Assembly: GCA_002812745.2 (NCBI GenBank)
Contig: NCSJ02000115.1
Coordinates: 59,605 to 123,604, forward strand
DNA length: 64,000 nt
Source: Scytalidium lignicola
Taxonomy: Eukaryota > Ascomycota > Leotiomycetes
Direction of reading: 5' to 3'
In this document: piece by piece, positions 46,601 through 58,319 of the stretch
How positions within the stretch are numbered: the first letter of the stretch is position 1
Layout: each line of letters starts with the position of its first letter
Notes under the pieces: model-generated
Database searches by the model: none
What the model was told of the DNA's origin: nothing
What the model saw: only the letters and a program-made list of their open reading frames with translations
Program-made: the position numbers and the translations under genes

Positions 46601-49600
46601 GAATTATGAGATTGGAGGCTGGGGTCGTTCCTGTAGTTAAACAGATCGATACTGTTGCCGCCGAGTTCCCTGCGTTCACAAATTACCTCTACCTTACCTA
46701 CAATGGGTCAGAAAATGACATCACTTTTGATGATCATGGTGTTATGGTTCTGGGCTCCGGTGTATACCGTATCGGATCTTCTGTTGAGTTCGATTGGTGC
46801 TCAGTAAGAGCGATTCGCACGCTTCGTGATTCTGGTCATAAGACAATCATGGTCAACTACAATCCGGAAACTGTCAGTACCGATTACGATGAGGCCGACA
46901 GACTCTACTTCGAGAATATCAACCTCGAGACAGTTCTTGACATCTATCAGCTCGAATCTTCGAGCGGTGTCCTCATTGCTATGGGTGGCCAGACCCCAAA
47001 CAACATCGCTCTTCCATTACATCGTCTCAACGTGAAAGTGCTTGGCACTTCGCCCGAGATGATTGACACTGCAGAGAACAGATACAAGTTCTCGCGTATG
47101 TTAGATACTATTGGCGTTGATCAGCCTACCTGGAAAGAGTTGACCAGCTTTGCAGAAGCAAAGGAATTCTGCAACAAAGTTTCATATCCGGTCTTGGTTC
47201 GACCCTCATATGTACTGTCGGGTGCGGCAATGAATACAGTCTATTCCGAAGCAGATCTTGAATCATACCTCCAACAGGCTGCCGATGTATCCCGGGAGCA
47301 CCCTGTTGTTATCACTAAGTACATTGAGAATGCGAAGGAGATCGAAATGGATGCTGTTGCTAAAGATGGTAAAATGGTTGGCCATTTCATCTCTGAGCAT
47401 GTGGAAAACGCTGGTGTGCATTCCGGTGATGCTACTCTCATCTTGCCGCCGCAAGATCTAGAGCTTACTACTATCCGACGAATTGAGGAAGCTACTCGCA
47501 AGATTGGAAATGCGCTGAATGTCACTGGACCTTACAATATCCAGTTCATTGCCAAGGATAATGATATCAAAGTTATCGAATGTAATGTCCGTGCTTCACG
47601 ATCATTCCCATTTGTTTCCAAGGTTATGGGTGTGGATCTCATCGAGATGGCAACCAAGGCAATTATTGGAGCTCCGTTTGTTGAGTATCCTCCCACACAT
47701 CTACCTAAGAACTGCGTGGGAGTCAAGGTCCCTCAGTTTAGCTTCTCTCGTTTGTCTGGTGCTGATCCTGTATTGGGAGTTGAAATGGCATCTACTGGAG
47801 AAGTTGCCTGCTTTGGTGTCGATAAGTATGAGGCTTATATCAAGGCATTGATCTCAACAGGATTTAAGTTACCCAAACGCAATATCCTTCTTTCCATTGG
47901 ATCCTATAAGGACAAGAAAGAGATGCTGCCATCTATCCTTAAGCTTCAGAAATTAGGTTACAAGTTGTTCGCTACGGCAGGAACAGCGGACTTCCTTCAA
48001 GAACATGATATTCCTGTTCAGTACCTTGAGATTCTAAGTAAGGATGAGGATGACCAGAAGTCTGAATACTCGCTCACACAACATCTTGCGAACAACATGA
48101 TTGATCTTTACATCAACCTTCCTTCGAACAACCGATACAGACGTCCAGCAAACTACATGAGCAAAGGTTACCAAACAAGAAGAATGGCTGTTGATTACCA
48201 GACACCTTTAGTCACTAATGTCAAGAATGCGAAGATCCTCATTGAAGCTATTGCACGACATTTCGAACTTCAGATTAGCAGCATTGATGCTCAAACCAGT
48301 CATCGCACTGTGGTCCTCCCAGGACTGATCAATATTGCTGCGTTCGTCCCTGGGGTTACTACTAAGGGCAGTCTTGACTTCCAGAATGTCACTAAGGCAT
48401 CTATTGCAGCAGGATTTTCTATGATTCGCGTTATTCCCATGGGTTTGGATGGATCTGTGACTGACACCTTATCGCTAAAAGCTGCCCAACAGAATAGCAA
48501 ACTGGGAGCAAAGTGTGATTACAACTTCTCTGTCGTGGCAACTTCATCCAATGCAGACCAAATCAGTCTATTGACAGGCGAAGTCGGATCACTCTTCATT
48601 CCATTTAATCATCTCTCAGACAATATCAGCAAGGTAGCGGCAGTCACTGCACACTTTGAATCCTGGCCAACCTACAAACCTATTGTCACGGATGCAAGGA
48701 GAGAGGATTTGGCCTCTATCCTTCTCTTTGCTAGTCTCCATAGCAGGAATATCCACGTTACGAGCGTTAGCACCAAGGATGACATTAAACTAATTGCTCT
48801 TGCCAAGGCAAAATCTCTCAAGGTAACTTGTGATGTCTCGGTATATTCATTGTTCCTTACTCATGATGATTATCCAAAAGCATCATTCCTACCAACCAAA
48901 GAAGACCAAGATGCTCTCTGGGAGCACATGAGCGACATCGATGTGTTCTCGATTGGAAGCTTGCCATATCAGCTTGCTAACATTGCACATGAAGCGCCAC
49001 ATTCATCAATTGGCGTCGCGGATGCGATCCCTCTTCTCTTCACTGCTGTTGCTGACGGCCGATTGACTGTGGATGACATCAGAGCCCGACTTCACGATAA
49101 TCCAAAGGAGATCTTCGAACTTCATGACCAAATTGGAACAACCGTCGAGATTGAGGTGGACCGACCTTACACCTTCTTTAATACTGCGGCATGGTCTCCT
49201 TTCAATGGCAAGGTATTATGCGGTGCAGTCCAGCGAGTTACATTCATGGACAAGACTGCCTGTCTTGATGGCCAACCATGTGCTGATGCTCCAGAGGGCA
49301 AAGACATGTCTTCTCATATATTGGCGAGTCCAATGTCTCCGGTTGTGAATGCCGCCTTCTCGCCATCCTTGACTGCACGGATCGACAATTCGCCGCTTCG
49401 AAGACAACCACTGCTAGGTACACCAGGTACACCAGCAGTACGGCCGGTTTCATCAAGGGCTGCAGATGCTCCTACAGCCATAGGAACATTTTCACCTCAC
49501 CAGGTTTCTATCGCAGAGGATTTTGGTCCGTCGCTATATTCTCAACCACAAGTCGCTCCGACGTTGCAGAACTTACTTGGCAACTCGCCTTTCAAGGGTC

Positions 49601-50565
49601 GTCATGTAATCTCAGTAAACCAGTTCACTCGACAAGATCTCCACGTGCTGTTCACTGTAGCCCAAGAAATGCGACTAGGAGTTCAGCGTGAGGGAGTGCT
49701 TTCCATCCTCAAGGGTCGTCTCCTCTGCACCATGTTCTTCGAGCCCTCGACACGTACATCTGCCTCCTTCGACACAGCCATGCAGAGACTAGGTGGTCGC
49801 ACTGTCGCAATTACAACATCGCATTCCTCTACTGTCAAGGGTGAAAGTCTCGCAGACTCAATCCGCACTCTAGGCTGCTACGGCGATGCAATTGTCCTCC
49901 GTCATCCCGAGGAGGGCAGTGCAGATATCGCAGCGAAGTTCTCTCCTGTTCCTATCATTAATGGTGGGAATGGAAGCAAGGAGCATCCTACCCAGGCCTT
50001 CTTGGATCTGTTCACCATACGTGAAGAGCTTGGTACGGTAAGTGGTCTCACGATTACTTTCCTCGGTGACCTCCGATACGGTCGTACAGTTCACTCCCTC
50101 GTAAAACTTCTCCAATACTACGATGTACGGATACAACTCGTCGCGCCAAAATCCCTCGCTTTGCCAAAGGAAATTCTGGATATCATCAATTCGAAACCTG
50201 GTCAACTCATCATTGAAACCAATGAGCTTACGCCCCAGATCGTGGCGCGCAGCGATGTCCTCTACTGCACCCGCGTGCAGAAGGAAAGATTCCAGGATTT
50301 GGACGAGTATGAAAGGCTTAAGGATTCATTTGTGGTGGATAACAGTACTCTTAAGAATGCGAAGAGTCATATGATTGTTATGCATCCGTTGCCAAGAAAT
50401 AGGGAGATTAGTGAGGAAGTGGATTTCGACCAGAGGGCGGCGTATTTCAGACAGGTAGGCTCTCCACTGGATTGTGTTCTAAGTATATATCACTGACTCC
50501 TTTTGCAGATGCGATATGGTCTTTATTGTCGTATGGCTTTACTTGCTTTAGTCATGGCTCCATAA
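43700..50565 (+). CDS. pyrABCN: Multifunctional CPSase II / aspartate transcarbamylase (pyrimidine synthesis)
   Basis: Performs the first two steps of de novo UMP synthesis: carbamoyl phosphate from glutamine, bicarbonate and ATP, then carbamoyl aspartate. Exons are 43700-44327, 44396-50454 and 50509-50565, giving 2247 aa, near the ~2250 of fungal URA2/pyrABCN. Domains in order are glutaminase (SNGPGDP, nucleophile loop [13 protein letters not shown]), CPSase from ~449 with two ATP-grasp halves, a dihydroorotase-like domain from ~1500 and ATCase from ~1936 ([13 protein letters not shown] at ~1990, HPTQAF, MHPLPR). The DHOase-like domain has lost the HxH metal motif ([14 protein letters not shown]), the normal catalytically dead state in fungi. 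The last 19 codons ([12 protein letters not shown]) come from exon 3. A single MCB lies 100 bp upstream. Confidence 0.97.
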
Positions 50566-52051
50566 TTCGTTCCTCTTTGTACCTCAAGGCCTTGTATATC
50601 ACACCCCACGATATACCTCCTTCCTCAAAAGAAGAATATCGAAGAGGTGTGACTTACATGGGCTCTTAGATAGTCGTACATTATTCCCGTAGACCTACCC
50701 TCGACGGCGATTTTCTTTTCTTGTTTCCTTCCCTCTTAAAAAAGCAAAAACGGATAATAAAAGTTTTGGGATTTTATATGTGTAAATTTGCATTGGGTCG
50801 GTGTTTTTTTTTAGTTAAGAACACNTTTTTAAAGGACTTTGAATGTAGAAAAAGTCATTTGAGTTATGATTTATCAAACGAAATGTGTGTGGGGGTTGTG
50901 GGGGTTATGTGGGTTATGTTTTATGTTTATGGAATGTGTATGGTGTATGTATATGTTTTATGCATATTAGATACACTAGATGTATAATGATTATGTATAA
51001 ATAGATATTTATTATGATTTATTTAATTTGGTGTTTTTTTTTTTTTGGTGTTAAAAAGGCTCTGTCGTCGCGTAAATGTGAAGACCGCGTCACAAACTAT
51101 GGGTAAAGGTAATGCCGGAGCCGGTCGTAGCCTTACCTCGCCAGCATCGCTGAGCCATCAGCCTCGTGGTCACGGTCAAAACGAACAAGACTTACAGCCG
51201 AAACTCAAAACCAACGGGATGGACATCTCGGATCAGGTGAGGGATTCATTTTCCTTTCAATGGTCTCTGCTTCATATTAAGTTATATCGCAGCGCTATGT
51301 ACTTTTTTGTTATGTTTTCCCCTGAATTGAGTCTGTAATTGGCAAGTTCGCTCACGGCGGGGATGGTTGACTAAGTGGCAGCTCCTGTCACTCATCTCCC
51401 TTTCTCATCCATTTCATCTCATTAGCATCTCCATTTTGTCCGACATCATATTTTTCGTGATACCCCATCTAGTTTTTATACAATTTCCTGGTTATCTGTA
51501 TTATCTGATCATTTTCTGCGCTGTTTCGCTTTCGTTTTGACTCAGCAATATGACTTGCACCGAGTGTTCTTTCTACTTCGGGTAGCTCATGTGCCGCCTG
51601 CTCTCCACCGAGAATTCTACCGGCGCCTATTTCCCCTTATAAGAGCATGTGCAGGGATGCCCGCCTCAATAGAGGGGCAGCCGCATAATCATTCATCTTT
51701 TGGGCTTGAACAAAAGAAACATTGATAGGAGAAAAACNAAAAAGTCGTGCAGAAAGCGAGAAGCTTCAGTGGAGAAGTGCAAATCTGCTAATGCTAACTA
51801 CCTAGTATGCTGCTAAGTTGACGTAACTTTATCAGCAGGTGTAATTTAACGGGAAGCCTCAGCAAGCACCTGTAATCCAAAAGCTTCCTCTCATAATCCC
51901 TCTCTCAGACTTGTTTTTCGACGGAGATTTGACTGACTAGTGAAGCTGTTCTCTTTCTCGACACTTCTCTATTCTTAGGAATTTCCCCTTGCGCGAAGAG
52001 AATTTGATTCATCACATCGCCCTGTATAACTGTGCTACTACTATTACCACC
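50566..52051. other. Intergenic with low-complexity G/T tract
   Basis: The strand between ~50870 and 50985 is strongly G/T-rich (GTGTGTGGGGGTTGTGGGGG-like), then T-rich, with Ns at 50825 and 51738. A possible small two-exon gene (51099-51725) is listed separately. The rest is the GH95 upstream region. Confidence 0.4.
51099..51725 (+). CDS. Possible small two-exon gene, unknown function
   Basis: An ATG at 51099 opens 46 codons ending at a GTGAGG donor (51237). A TTTTGACTCAG acceptor at 51545 rejoins the same phase and reads 59 more codons to a stop at 51723-51725, giving ~105 aa. The first exon is Gly/Ser/Gln-rich, the second Arg-rich and weakly hydrophobic. I recognise no family. The 309-nt intron is long for this genome, so this may be chance open frame in a promoter. 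Confidence 0.2.
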
Positions 52052-54370
52052 ATGGCTCAAGCACTGTGGTACGATACTCCAGCAACCAAATGGCAACAAG
52101 GCCTCCCCCTGGGCAATGGCAGGATTGGTGCTGTAGTGCTTTCAGATGTCAACACCGAAACATGGAGCTTCAACGACGTCACCTTTTGGTCTGGCCACTC
52201 GGAACCATCTCCTAGAGTGTTTGGGGGGAAAGCCGCCAGACATAACCTCCAAGCACTCTATCTCGAAAATGATTATGTTGGAGGCAAAGCATTGGCCGAG
52301 AAATTTCTAGAGCCACCAAAACACAATTATGGCACAAATCTTACCGTGGCCCAGATCTCTCTCCAGTTTAGCCATCAAACTGACGCAAAACCGAGTATCT
52401 TCAAAAGGCAATTGAATCTAGATGATGCGATCTCAACAACCCAGTATACACTTGCTAGCCACAGCTACCATCGAGAGACATTCATATCTTATCCACAGCA
52501 AGTGCTTATCTCAAAAATTAGCTCAGATTCTCCTCAGGGGCTCTCCTTCACGTTATTTATATCCAGCGACAATCCAGAGTTCAAGGTCACCACTACCGGA
52601 GATACGATCGAGTTCAATGCACATGCACTGGAAAATATACACAGTGATGGAAAATGTGGAGTAGAGGGTCGAGGAACCATCAAGATCAGTGTATCTGGAG
52701 GCTCACTCCAGAGCAATAATGGAAAGCTGGAAGTAAAGAACGCATCGTCTGCCGTGGTTTTTGTCACCTTCAACACCAATTTTAGACAGGAAGATGATTC
52801 TTGGAGAGGATTGTCTTTAAAGCAGATCAACGAGGCGGAATCTCTTTCTTATAATCAATTGAGAGAAGACCACATCAAAGACCATCAAGCACTGTATCGC
52901 CGTATGAGCATCGATCTTGGCAAGAGTGATAACGCAACATTACCAACAGACAAAAGACAAGCTAAGTTCAACAAGGCTTCTAATTTCGATGACCCTGGTC
53001 TTTTTGCGTTGTACTTCCAGTATGCACGATATCTCACAATATCAGGAACACGAGCTACCTCGCCATTACCTCTCCATCTCCAGGGTATATGGAACGATGC
53101 AGAAGCCAACAAGATGAATTGGAGTTGTGATTATCACTTAGACATTAACACACAGATGAATTACTGGCCAACAGAGGCGTCTAACTTGACTGACTGCAAT
53201 ATTCCACTTATGGAGTATGTCGAGGAACTCGCGAGAGCTGGACAGACAACAGCAGAACAGTTTTATGGGAGCCCGGGTTGGGTTGCGCACGTATTCTCGA
53301 ATGCTTGGGGATTCACAGATCCTGGGTGGGAGACGGGTTGGGGTCTCAATGTCACTGGCGGATTGTGGATCGCCACTCATATGATGGAGCACTACGAGTA
53401 TACTCTAGATCAAAAGTTCTTGGTAGGCCAAGCTGTTCCCGTATTAAAGGCCGCAGCAGAGTTTTTCTTAGACTATATGACTATTCAGCCAGGGACCGGG
53501 TATCTCGTTACTGGTCCATCGGTATCACCCGAGAACAGCTTCTTCACGGGAAATTCAAAGGACGGCGAGCAACATCTATCTCTGGGACCTACATTAGATA
53601 TCGTTCTTATTCGAGATCTATTTGATTTCCTAATAAAGACTGCAAGCCAATCAGGTTTAGACTCAGAGTTCACGTCTCAAGTCAAAGATGCGCGATCGAA
53701 ACTCCCACCCCTGAAAATCGGTAAGAGGGGCCAATTGCAAGAGTGGCTCGAGGACTACGAAGAAGCTCAACCCGACCATCGCCATCTCTCTCACACAATG
53801 GCTCTCTGCAGAAGTGCCCAAATCACGGCTCGTCATACTCCATCGCTCGCTGAAGCAGTAGGTGTCACTCTCGCCAACCGCCAGGCGCGTGCGGATCTGG
53901 AAGACATCGAGTTCACGGCAGCACTTTTCGGTGCTAACTACGCGCGATTGAACGACGCTGAAGCTGCGAGGAAACAGATCGGTCATTTAATCGGAGAACT
54001 GTCTTTCGAGAATCTACTGAGTTACTCCAAACCCGGAATTGCTGGCGCTGAAACCAACATCTTCGTCATTGATGGCAACCTTGGTGGTGGAGCTGTTATT
54101 GGCGAGATGCTGCTCAGGAGTGCCGGCGATGGCGAGATTGACTTGCTTCCTGCGTTACCAACACTATGGGAATCCGGATCTGTTACCGGATTGAGAGCAA
54201 AGGGGAATTTGGAGGTTGATCTCGAGTGGAAGGATGGAGGATTAACTGTGGCGAGATTGAAGGCTTTCTCGCCAGGGAGTGTCACATTGTATTACATGGA
54301 CGCGAAGGCTAACGTGTCTTTTAAGGCCGACGATGTATTGAGGTTTAATAGTTCTTTAGAGATTCTGTGA
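52052..54370 (+). CDS. GH95 alpha-L-fucosidase
   Basis: Glycoside hydrolase family 95 enzyme that removes alpha-1,2-linked fucose, e.g. from xyloglucan side chains or glycans. 772 aa, single exon. The N-terminal domain opens with LWYDTPATKWQQGLPLGNGRIGA and FNDVTFWSG, typical of GH95. The (alpha/alpha)6 barrel carries WNCDYH-like (NWSCDYHLDINTQMNYWP) and DHRHLSHTMAL (~576) segments, and the C-terminal beta domain has LLPALPTLW and GLRAKGNLEVDLEW. The start at 52052 has a strong CCACCATGG context; an upstream in-frame Met would add 21 residues. No signal peptide is visible, so the enzyme may be intracellular or secreted unconventionally. Confidence 0.93.
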   Translation: MAQALWYDTPATKWQQGLPLGNGRIGAVVLSDVNTETWSFNDVTFWSGHSEPSPRVFGGKAARHNLQALYLENDYVGGKALAEKFLEPPKHNYGTNLTVAQISLQFSHQTDAKPSIFKRQLNLDDAISTTQYTLASHSYHRETFISYPQQVLISKISSDSPQGLSFTLFISSDNPEFKVTTTGDTIEFNAHALENIHSDGKCGVEGRGTIKISVSGGSLQSNNGKLEVKNASSAVVFVTFNTNFRQEDDSWRGLSLKQINEAESLSYNQLREDHIKDHQALYRRMSIDLGKSDNATLPTDKRQAKFNKASNFDDPGLFALYFQYARYLTISGTRATSPLPLHLQGIWNDAEANKMNWSCDYHLDINTQMNYWPTEASNLTDCNIPLMEYVEELARAGQTTAEQFYGSPGWVAHVFSNAWGFTDPGWETGWGLNVTGGLWIATHMMEHYEYTLDQKFLVGQAVPVLKAAAEFFLDYMTIQPGTGYLVTGPSVSPENSFFTGNSKDGEQHLSLGPTLDIVLIRDLFDFLIKTASQSGLDSEFTSQVKDARSKLPPLKIGKRGQLQEWLEDYEEAQPDHRHLSHTMALCRSAQITARHTPSLAEAVGVTLANRQARADLEDIEFTAALFGANYARLNDAEAARKQIGHLIGELSFENLLSYSKPGIAGAETNIFVIDGNLGGGAVIGEMLLRSAGDGEIDLLPALPTLWESGSVTGLRAKGNLEVDLEWKDGGLTVARLKAFSPGSVTLYYMDAKANVSFKADDVLRFNSSLEIL

Positions 54371-55652
54371 ATCCTTTTTCTGAATAGAATAAAATGCTAC
54401 TCTTGCCAATATCTTACTTTAGCTAATTCTGTGTCCTTACTGCATGCATATATTGTTAAGAGAAGACCAATCATATAAATCCAAAGAAGAGCATCTTCAA
54501 AACGCGGATTTACACGGTCAAAATGTAAAATGGGCAGCTTTGGATTATGATGTGATCGGCTCAAAGGCAGGTATTGCAACAAGGTTAGGAAGCTCTTGTC
54601 TTTCACGTGAGCCAGCTATGCCTTAATCTTTATTGCCTGGAGACGTATATGTGAAACCTTTATGTAAAGCATTTTAAAATATATATATAATACTAACCTT
54701 AAGACGGGATAAATGTTATTGTTATATAGTAGAATAGCTATTTGCGAGCGATCGCAAATATCCTGCCTTGTTTAGTCGTACCCTACTCTATATAAAGAGA
54801 GTTCGTGCCTGAGTAGGCGTGATCAGACGTGGCTTCCTAAGTGGCATCCGAGCCAACACCCCGCTCAACCTAGAGCACCGACACCCAGACACGTGCCAGG
54901 TACCCTTGCCCCCACCATTCGTCAATCGGGAGCTGCCATCATGCCGGATTCGGGGACAGGTACCGCACTATTGGCAATAAGTTACTGTACTATTGGAATA
55001 TTTACCGTATTTCGCATTCACTCACACGTGGTTGTACGGGACACGGTAAAAACTTATGCGACTTATTGTCAGGGCCCCCCTTTGATTACTCGATACACTC
55101 CAAGCCTTTGGTCCCTTACAGTACATCCATCGTGTCCGGGTTGTCGTCTTCCTACATACCCGGCCAAGAAAGCTGTGAGATCTTCCTCTCTGCTTCTGCT
55201 CTTGTGGCGACCCCTCTCCCTTGTGCCTTTTGGACTCTGCATATTTCCACTCTTTAGAAACACCTTAATTATCGATTCATTCCTTCTTCAAGTTATGCAT
55301 TTTCTCTTATCGCCAATCCCGGTCGCGGCAGATAAATATTACATGTTCATCTACATGTACCTACCCGTTTTTGCTTGAAAATATCGCGAGACTCCTTTCT
55401 AGCCTATCTTCTGTTCTTCGGGTTTCATGATCCCTCCTAGGCCAGGTTCAGCACGCCTCTTGATTGTTACATGAATTCTACGCATGCAATTGCTGCAAAC
55501 CAGCTAATTCAGTGATCATCTCGCCCCAAGTCAACCATACCGGCCACCGACTTCGAGCACAAAAGGTGCTATACAATCATCCTCCATTAACCACCCTCGA
55601 AATCCCTTCTTGATACCACATCACACTAGACCAGACACCTCGCAACTCCAAA
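54371..55652. other. Intergenic, GH95 / MFS transporter
   Basis: No gene supported. A hairpin with 9-bp arms lies at 54739-54760. An ACACGTG core occurs at ~54889 and again at ~55025. ORF 54893-55378 is proline/serine noise without a domain. Confidence 0.45.
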
Positions 55653-57410
55653 ATGCCTCCTCCACAGGGCAAACCCGAGGTGGTCACCTGGATGTCCCTC
55701 CCCAACAAGACTCAACTCTTCATCCTAGCCATCTGTCGTCTCTCTGAACCGCTCTGCAATACCTGTCTGCTGCCCTACCTTTACTACCTCGTTCGCTCGC
55801 TGCAGTCCTCATCGTCGACTTCCACCCAGCAAGACAATGGCAGATCATCTTCGATATCGCGCCAGGCGGGCCTGCTCGTCGCCATGTTTGCCCTCTCGCA
55901 ATTCGCAACCTCCCTGCCCTGGGCTCATGTCGCTGAGAAATGGGGTCGCAAGACCTCCATCCTGATCGGCCTCAGCCTGTCAATCATATCCAGCATTGGT
56001 TTTGGTTTCTCCAGGAGCATTCCCGCCCTAATGTTCTGGCGCATCCTCGCTGGTGCCGGCAATGGCAATATAGGTGTCATGAGGACAATGACGGCCGAGA
56101 TTGTCAAGGAAAGGAAATATCAGAGTCGCGCATTCTTGCTCCTTCCACTAGTCTTCAACTCGGGGAACACGCTGGGTCTGGCGCTGGGTGGATTTTTGGC
56201 GCAGCCCGTCAAGAATTTGTCGTGGCTCTTTGGACCAAATGGTATCTTGAATTTTGGAGGTGGAAAGGACGGTGTTGAATGGATGGTGGAATATCCCTTT
56301 GCGCTGCCTACACTTTTCAATGCTTGGGCGCTGTCTTGCACTCTTCTCCTTGCCGTATTGGGCTTGAAAGAGACTCTGGTACAAAAGGCCGGAAAGAGAG
56401 ACCCCGGTGTCGAAGCCGGACGAGCTCTGAAGGCTCTCATCCTCCGTGTCTTTAGACGGAAGACCTCCGGCTACACAGTTCTCAATGTTGATGACGCAGA
56501 TGAGAGCTCTTCCAGCCTTCCCCTTCAAGATACACAACCCAGCTCTTCCTCTCCGGCACCAGCTAAACCTCAACCTGGACCAGGAGGGCCTGGTAGTGGC
56601 CCACCAAAGCGCCTCCGAATCACGGATCGTAGCATCTATACCCGTGAAGTTATCTGCACTATTATCCTCTTCTCACTCCTCCCACTCCATAACGCAGCAT
56701 TCATGCAACTCTTCCCTGTCTTCCTCTCCATGCCACCATCTCCCGCCACCGACGAGCATTCCATGTTCCACTTCAACGGCGGCCTCGGTCTATCATCACC
56801 AACCATAGGCGTCTTCCTCTCCATCTTCCAAGTATACGGCATCCTGATCCAGCTCTTTATATTCCCTTCGCTACAAGCTCGTTTTGGCACGCTGTGGTCT
56901 CATCGTATCGCCATTGCCATCTTCCCTCTGTGCTACATCTTCGCTCCATACCTCGCTCTTATCCCAGGCGACCACGGGTTTATCCGTAATACCTGTGTGG
57001 CCGTGATATTATGGTTACAAGTCACGGGACGCACATTCTCTATCCCGAGTAGCGTCATCTTACTCACAAATTCCGCACCAGGTCCCCCGGCTTTGGGCGC
57101 CGTGCATGGAGTAGGTAACATGATGAATGCCCTCGCGAGAGCCATTGGCCCAATTGTCGGCGGAATTGTCTTTGGATGGGGAGTCGACAGAGGAGTCATT
57201 GGCACTGTGTGGTGGGGTTACCTCTTAGTCGCTGTGATTGTGGAATTAGCCTGGAGTTGGACCGTCAGCGGTGATAAGAAGGAACGAGCTGCTATCGTGC
57301 CCAAACCTGTAGATGTGGAAGTTGCTGCTGTCTCAGCAGGACCACAACGAAGGTACCAAGACGATGATAACGATAATGCGGATATCGAGAAGGAGAGGAG
57401 GTCACTATAG
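55653..57410 (+). CDS. MFS transporter (YCR023C / zinc-induced-facilitator-like)
   Basis: A 585-aa single-exon membrane protein with about 12 hydrophobic segments in two halves. The TM2-3 loop has the MFS signature AEKWGRKTSILIG and TM4 has FWRILAGAGNGNIGVMRT. A long hydrophilic central loop (~residues 250-320, Ser/Pro/Gly-rich) separates the halves, and the C-terminal tail is acidic. The group of fungal proteins resembling yeast YCR023C fits best; its substrate is unknown. It has no close functional neighbour. The G+C content is higher than in the AT-rich tract that follows. Confidence 0.86.
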   Translation: MPPPQGKPEVVTWMSLPNKTQLFILAICRLSEPLCNTCLLPYLYYLVRSLQSSSSTSTQQDNGRSSSISRQAGLLVAMFALSQFATSLPWAHVAEKWGRKTSILIGLSLSIISSIGFGFSRSIPALMFWRILAGAGNGNIGVMRTMTAEIVKERKYQSRAFLLLPLVFNSGNTLGLALGGFLAQPVKNLSWLFGPNGILNFGGGKDGVEWMVEYPFALPTLFNAWALSCTLLLAVLGLKETLVQKAGKRDPGVEAGRALKALILRVFRRKTSGYTVLNVDDADESSSSLPLQDTQPSSSSPAPAKPQPGPGGPGSGPPKRLRITDRSIYTREVICTIILFSLLPLHNAAFMQLFPVFLSMPPSPATDEHSMFHFNGGLGLSSPTIGVFLSIFQVYGILIQLFIFPSLQARFGTLWSHRIAIAIFPLCYIFAPYLALIPGDHGFIRNTCVAVILWLQVTGRTFSIPSSVILLTNSAPGPPALGAVHGVGNMMNALARAIGPIVGGIVFGWGVDRGVIGTVWWGYLLVAVIVELAWSWTVSGDKKERAAIVPKPVDVEVAAVSAGPQRRYQDDDNDNADIEKERRSL

Positions 57411-58319
57411 AAGTTGCTCCTCTTCTTGTTGGAATGTATGATTTATGTGTTTTTCTTCGTGTATATATTCTAATATCTACTGTGCGTAGTTTGGATTTAC
57501 TGGGAATTGGAATAATGTCTTTTAGATATGGGTATTAGCGATTGTTAACTTAATTCAAAATAGACGATATATTTCATAATGTAGTACTTTTGGGTATTTT
57601 ACTATCAAGATAGAAAGGTGTTCAAACTTTTTACATCCCACTGTAATGTTTGCTGTTTAATTAATATTTTGACTAAAGTAGTTTTATAAATGTAAATGTT
57701 GTAAAACAAGTTTAATTGATCTTCGGATCCGTTTTTCAATTATTACTATATATCTCTCAAATACTGTGGTAGAGGATTCCTGTTTCCTACATACGTGAGC
57801 GGGGACCTTGTACCCCAGATTTCCTCACGCTTTAGTATTTAGTATATATAGTAGTTGCCGTAGTAGTTGCCGTAGTAGTTACCATAAACAGGCTTTCCTT
57901 TCTCCTATTCTACCGCACCCTGTCATTTGATTGGTTTATTAATGGCTCAGCTACACTTTACGGCCATACATTGTGCTCACCTATGAACCCCATATCGTTA
58001 CTGTACGTAAGCAACCCGATAGCACACCCACAACAGTGCTGGTCATTTTGTATAGATCTAATAAAGTAAAAGAGGGTAATATCTGGTTAGTGTTCTATAC
58101 TAATTTATATTGACATTATCTATGTACATGTTAGATATCTCTATCAAGGATTTATTTTTCTTACTTTTAAGTATAAGTAACTTTTACGTGTGCTTATAAT
58201 ATATGTTCTATATATTTTTATATTTAATTTTAAAAGTAAGGTTAAACCTAACCTACCNTTTTTTCTTTATCTAAACTATTAATGCAGACTAAATAAAATG
58301 TGCAATCTTGCTTGAATTT
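57411..58319. other. AT-rich intergenic region with 12-bp tandem repeat
   Basis: No genes. It begins the AT-rich, TE-associated tract. A three-copy 12-bp repeat is at 57851-57886. One N is at 58258. Confidence 0.5.
57851..57886 (+). repeat. 12-bp tandem repeat, 3 copies
   Basis: Unit GTAGTTGCCGTA occurs twice exactly; the third copy reads GTAGTTACCATA, differing by two G-to-A changes. Confidence 0.75.

Noticed and set aside
48300..49200. Active dihydroorotase domain in the pyrimidine gene
   Set aside because: The HxH zinc motif expected at the domain start is replaced; fungal URA2/pyrABCN proteins carry an inactive DHOase-like domain.
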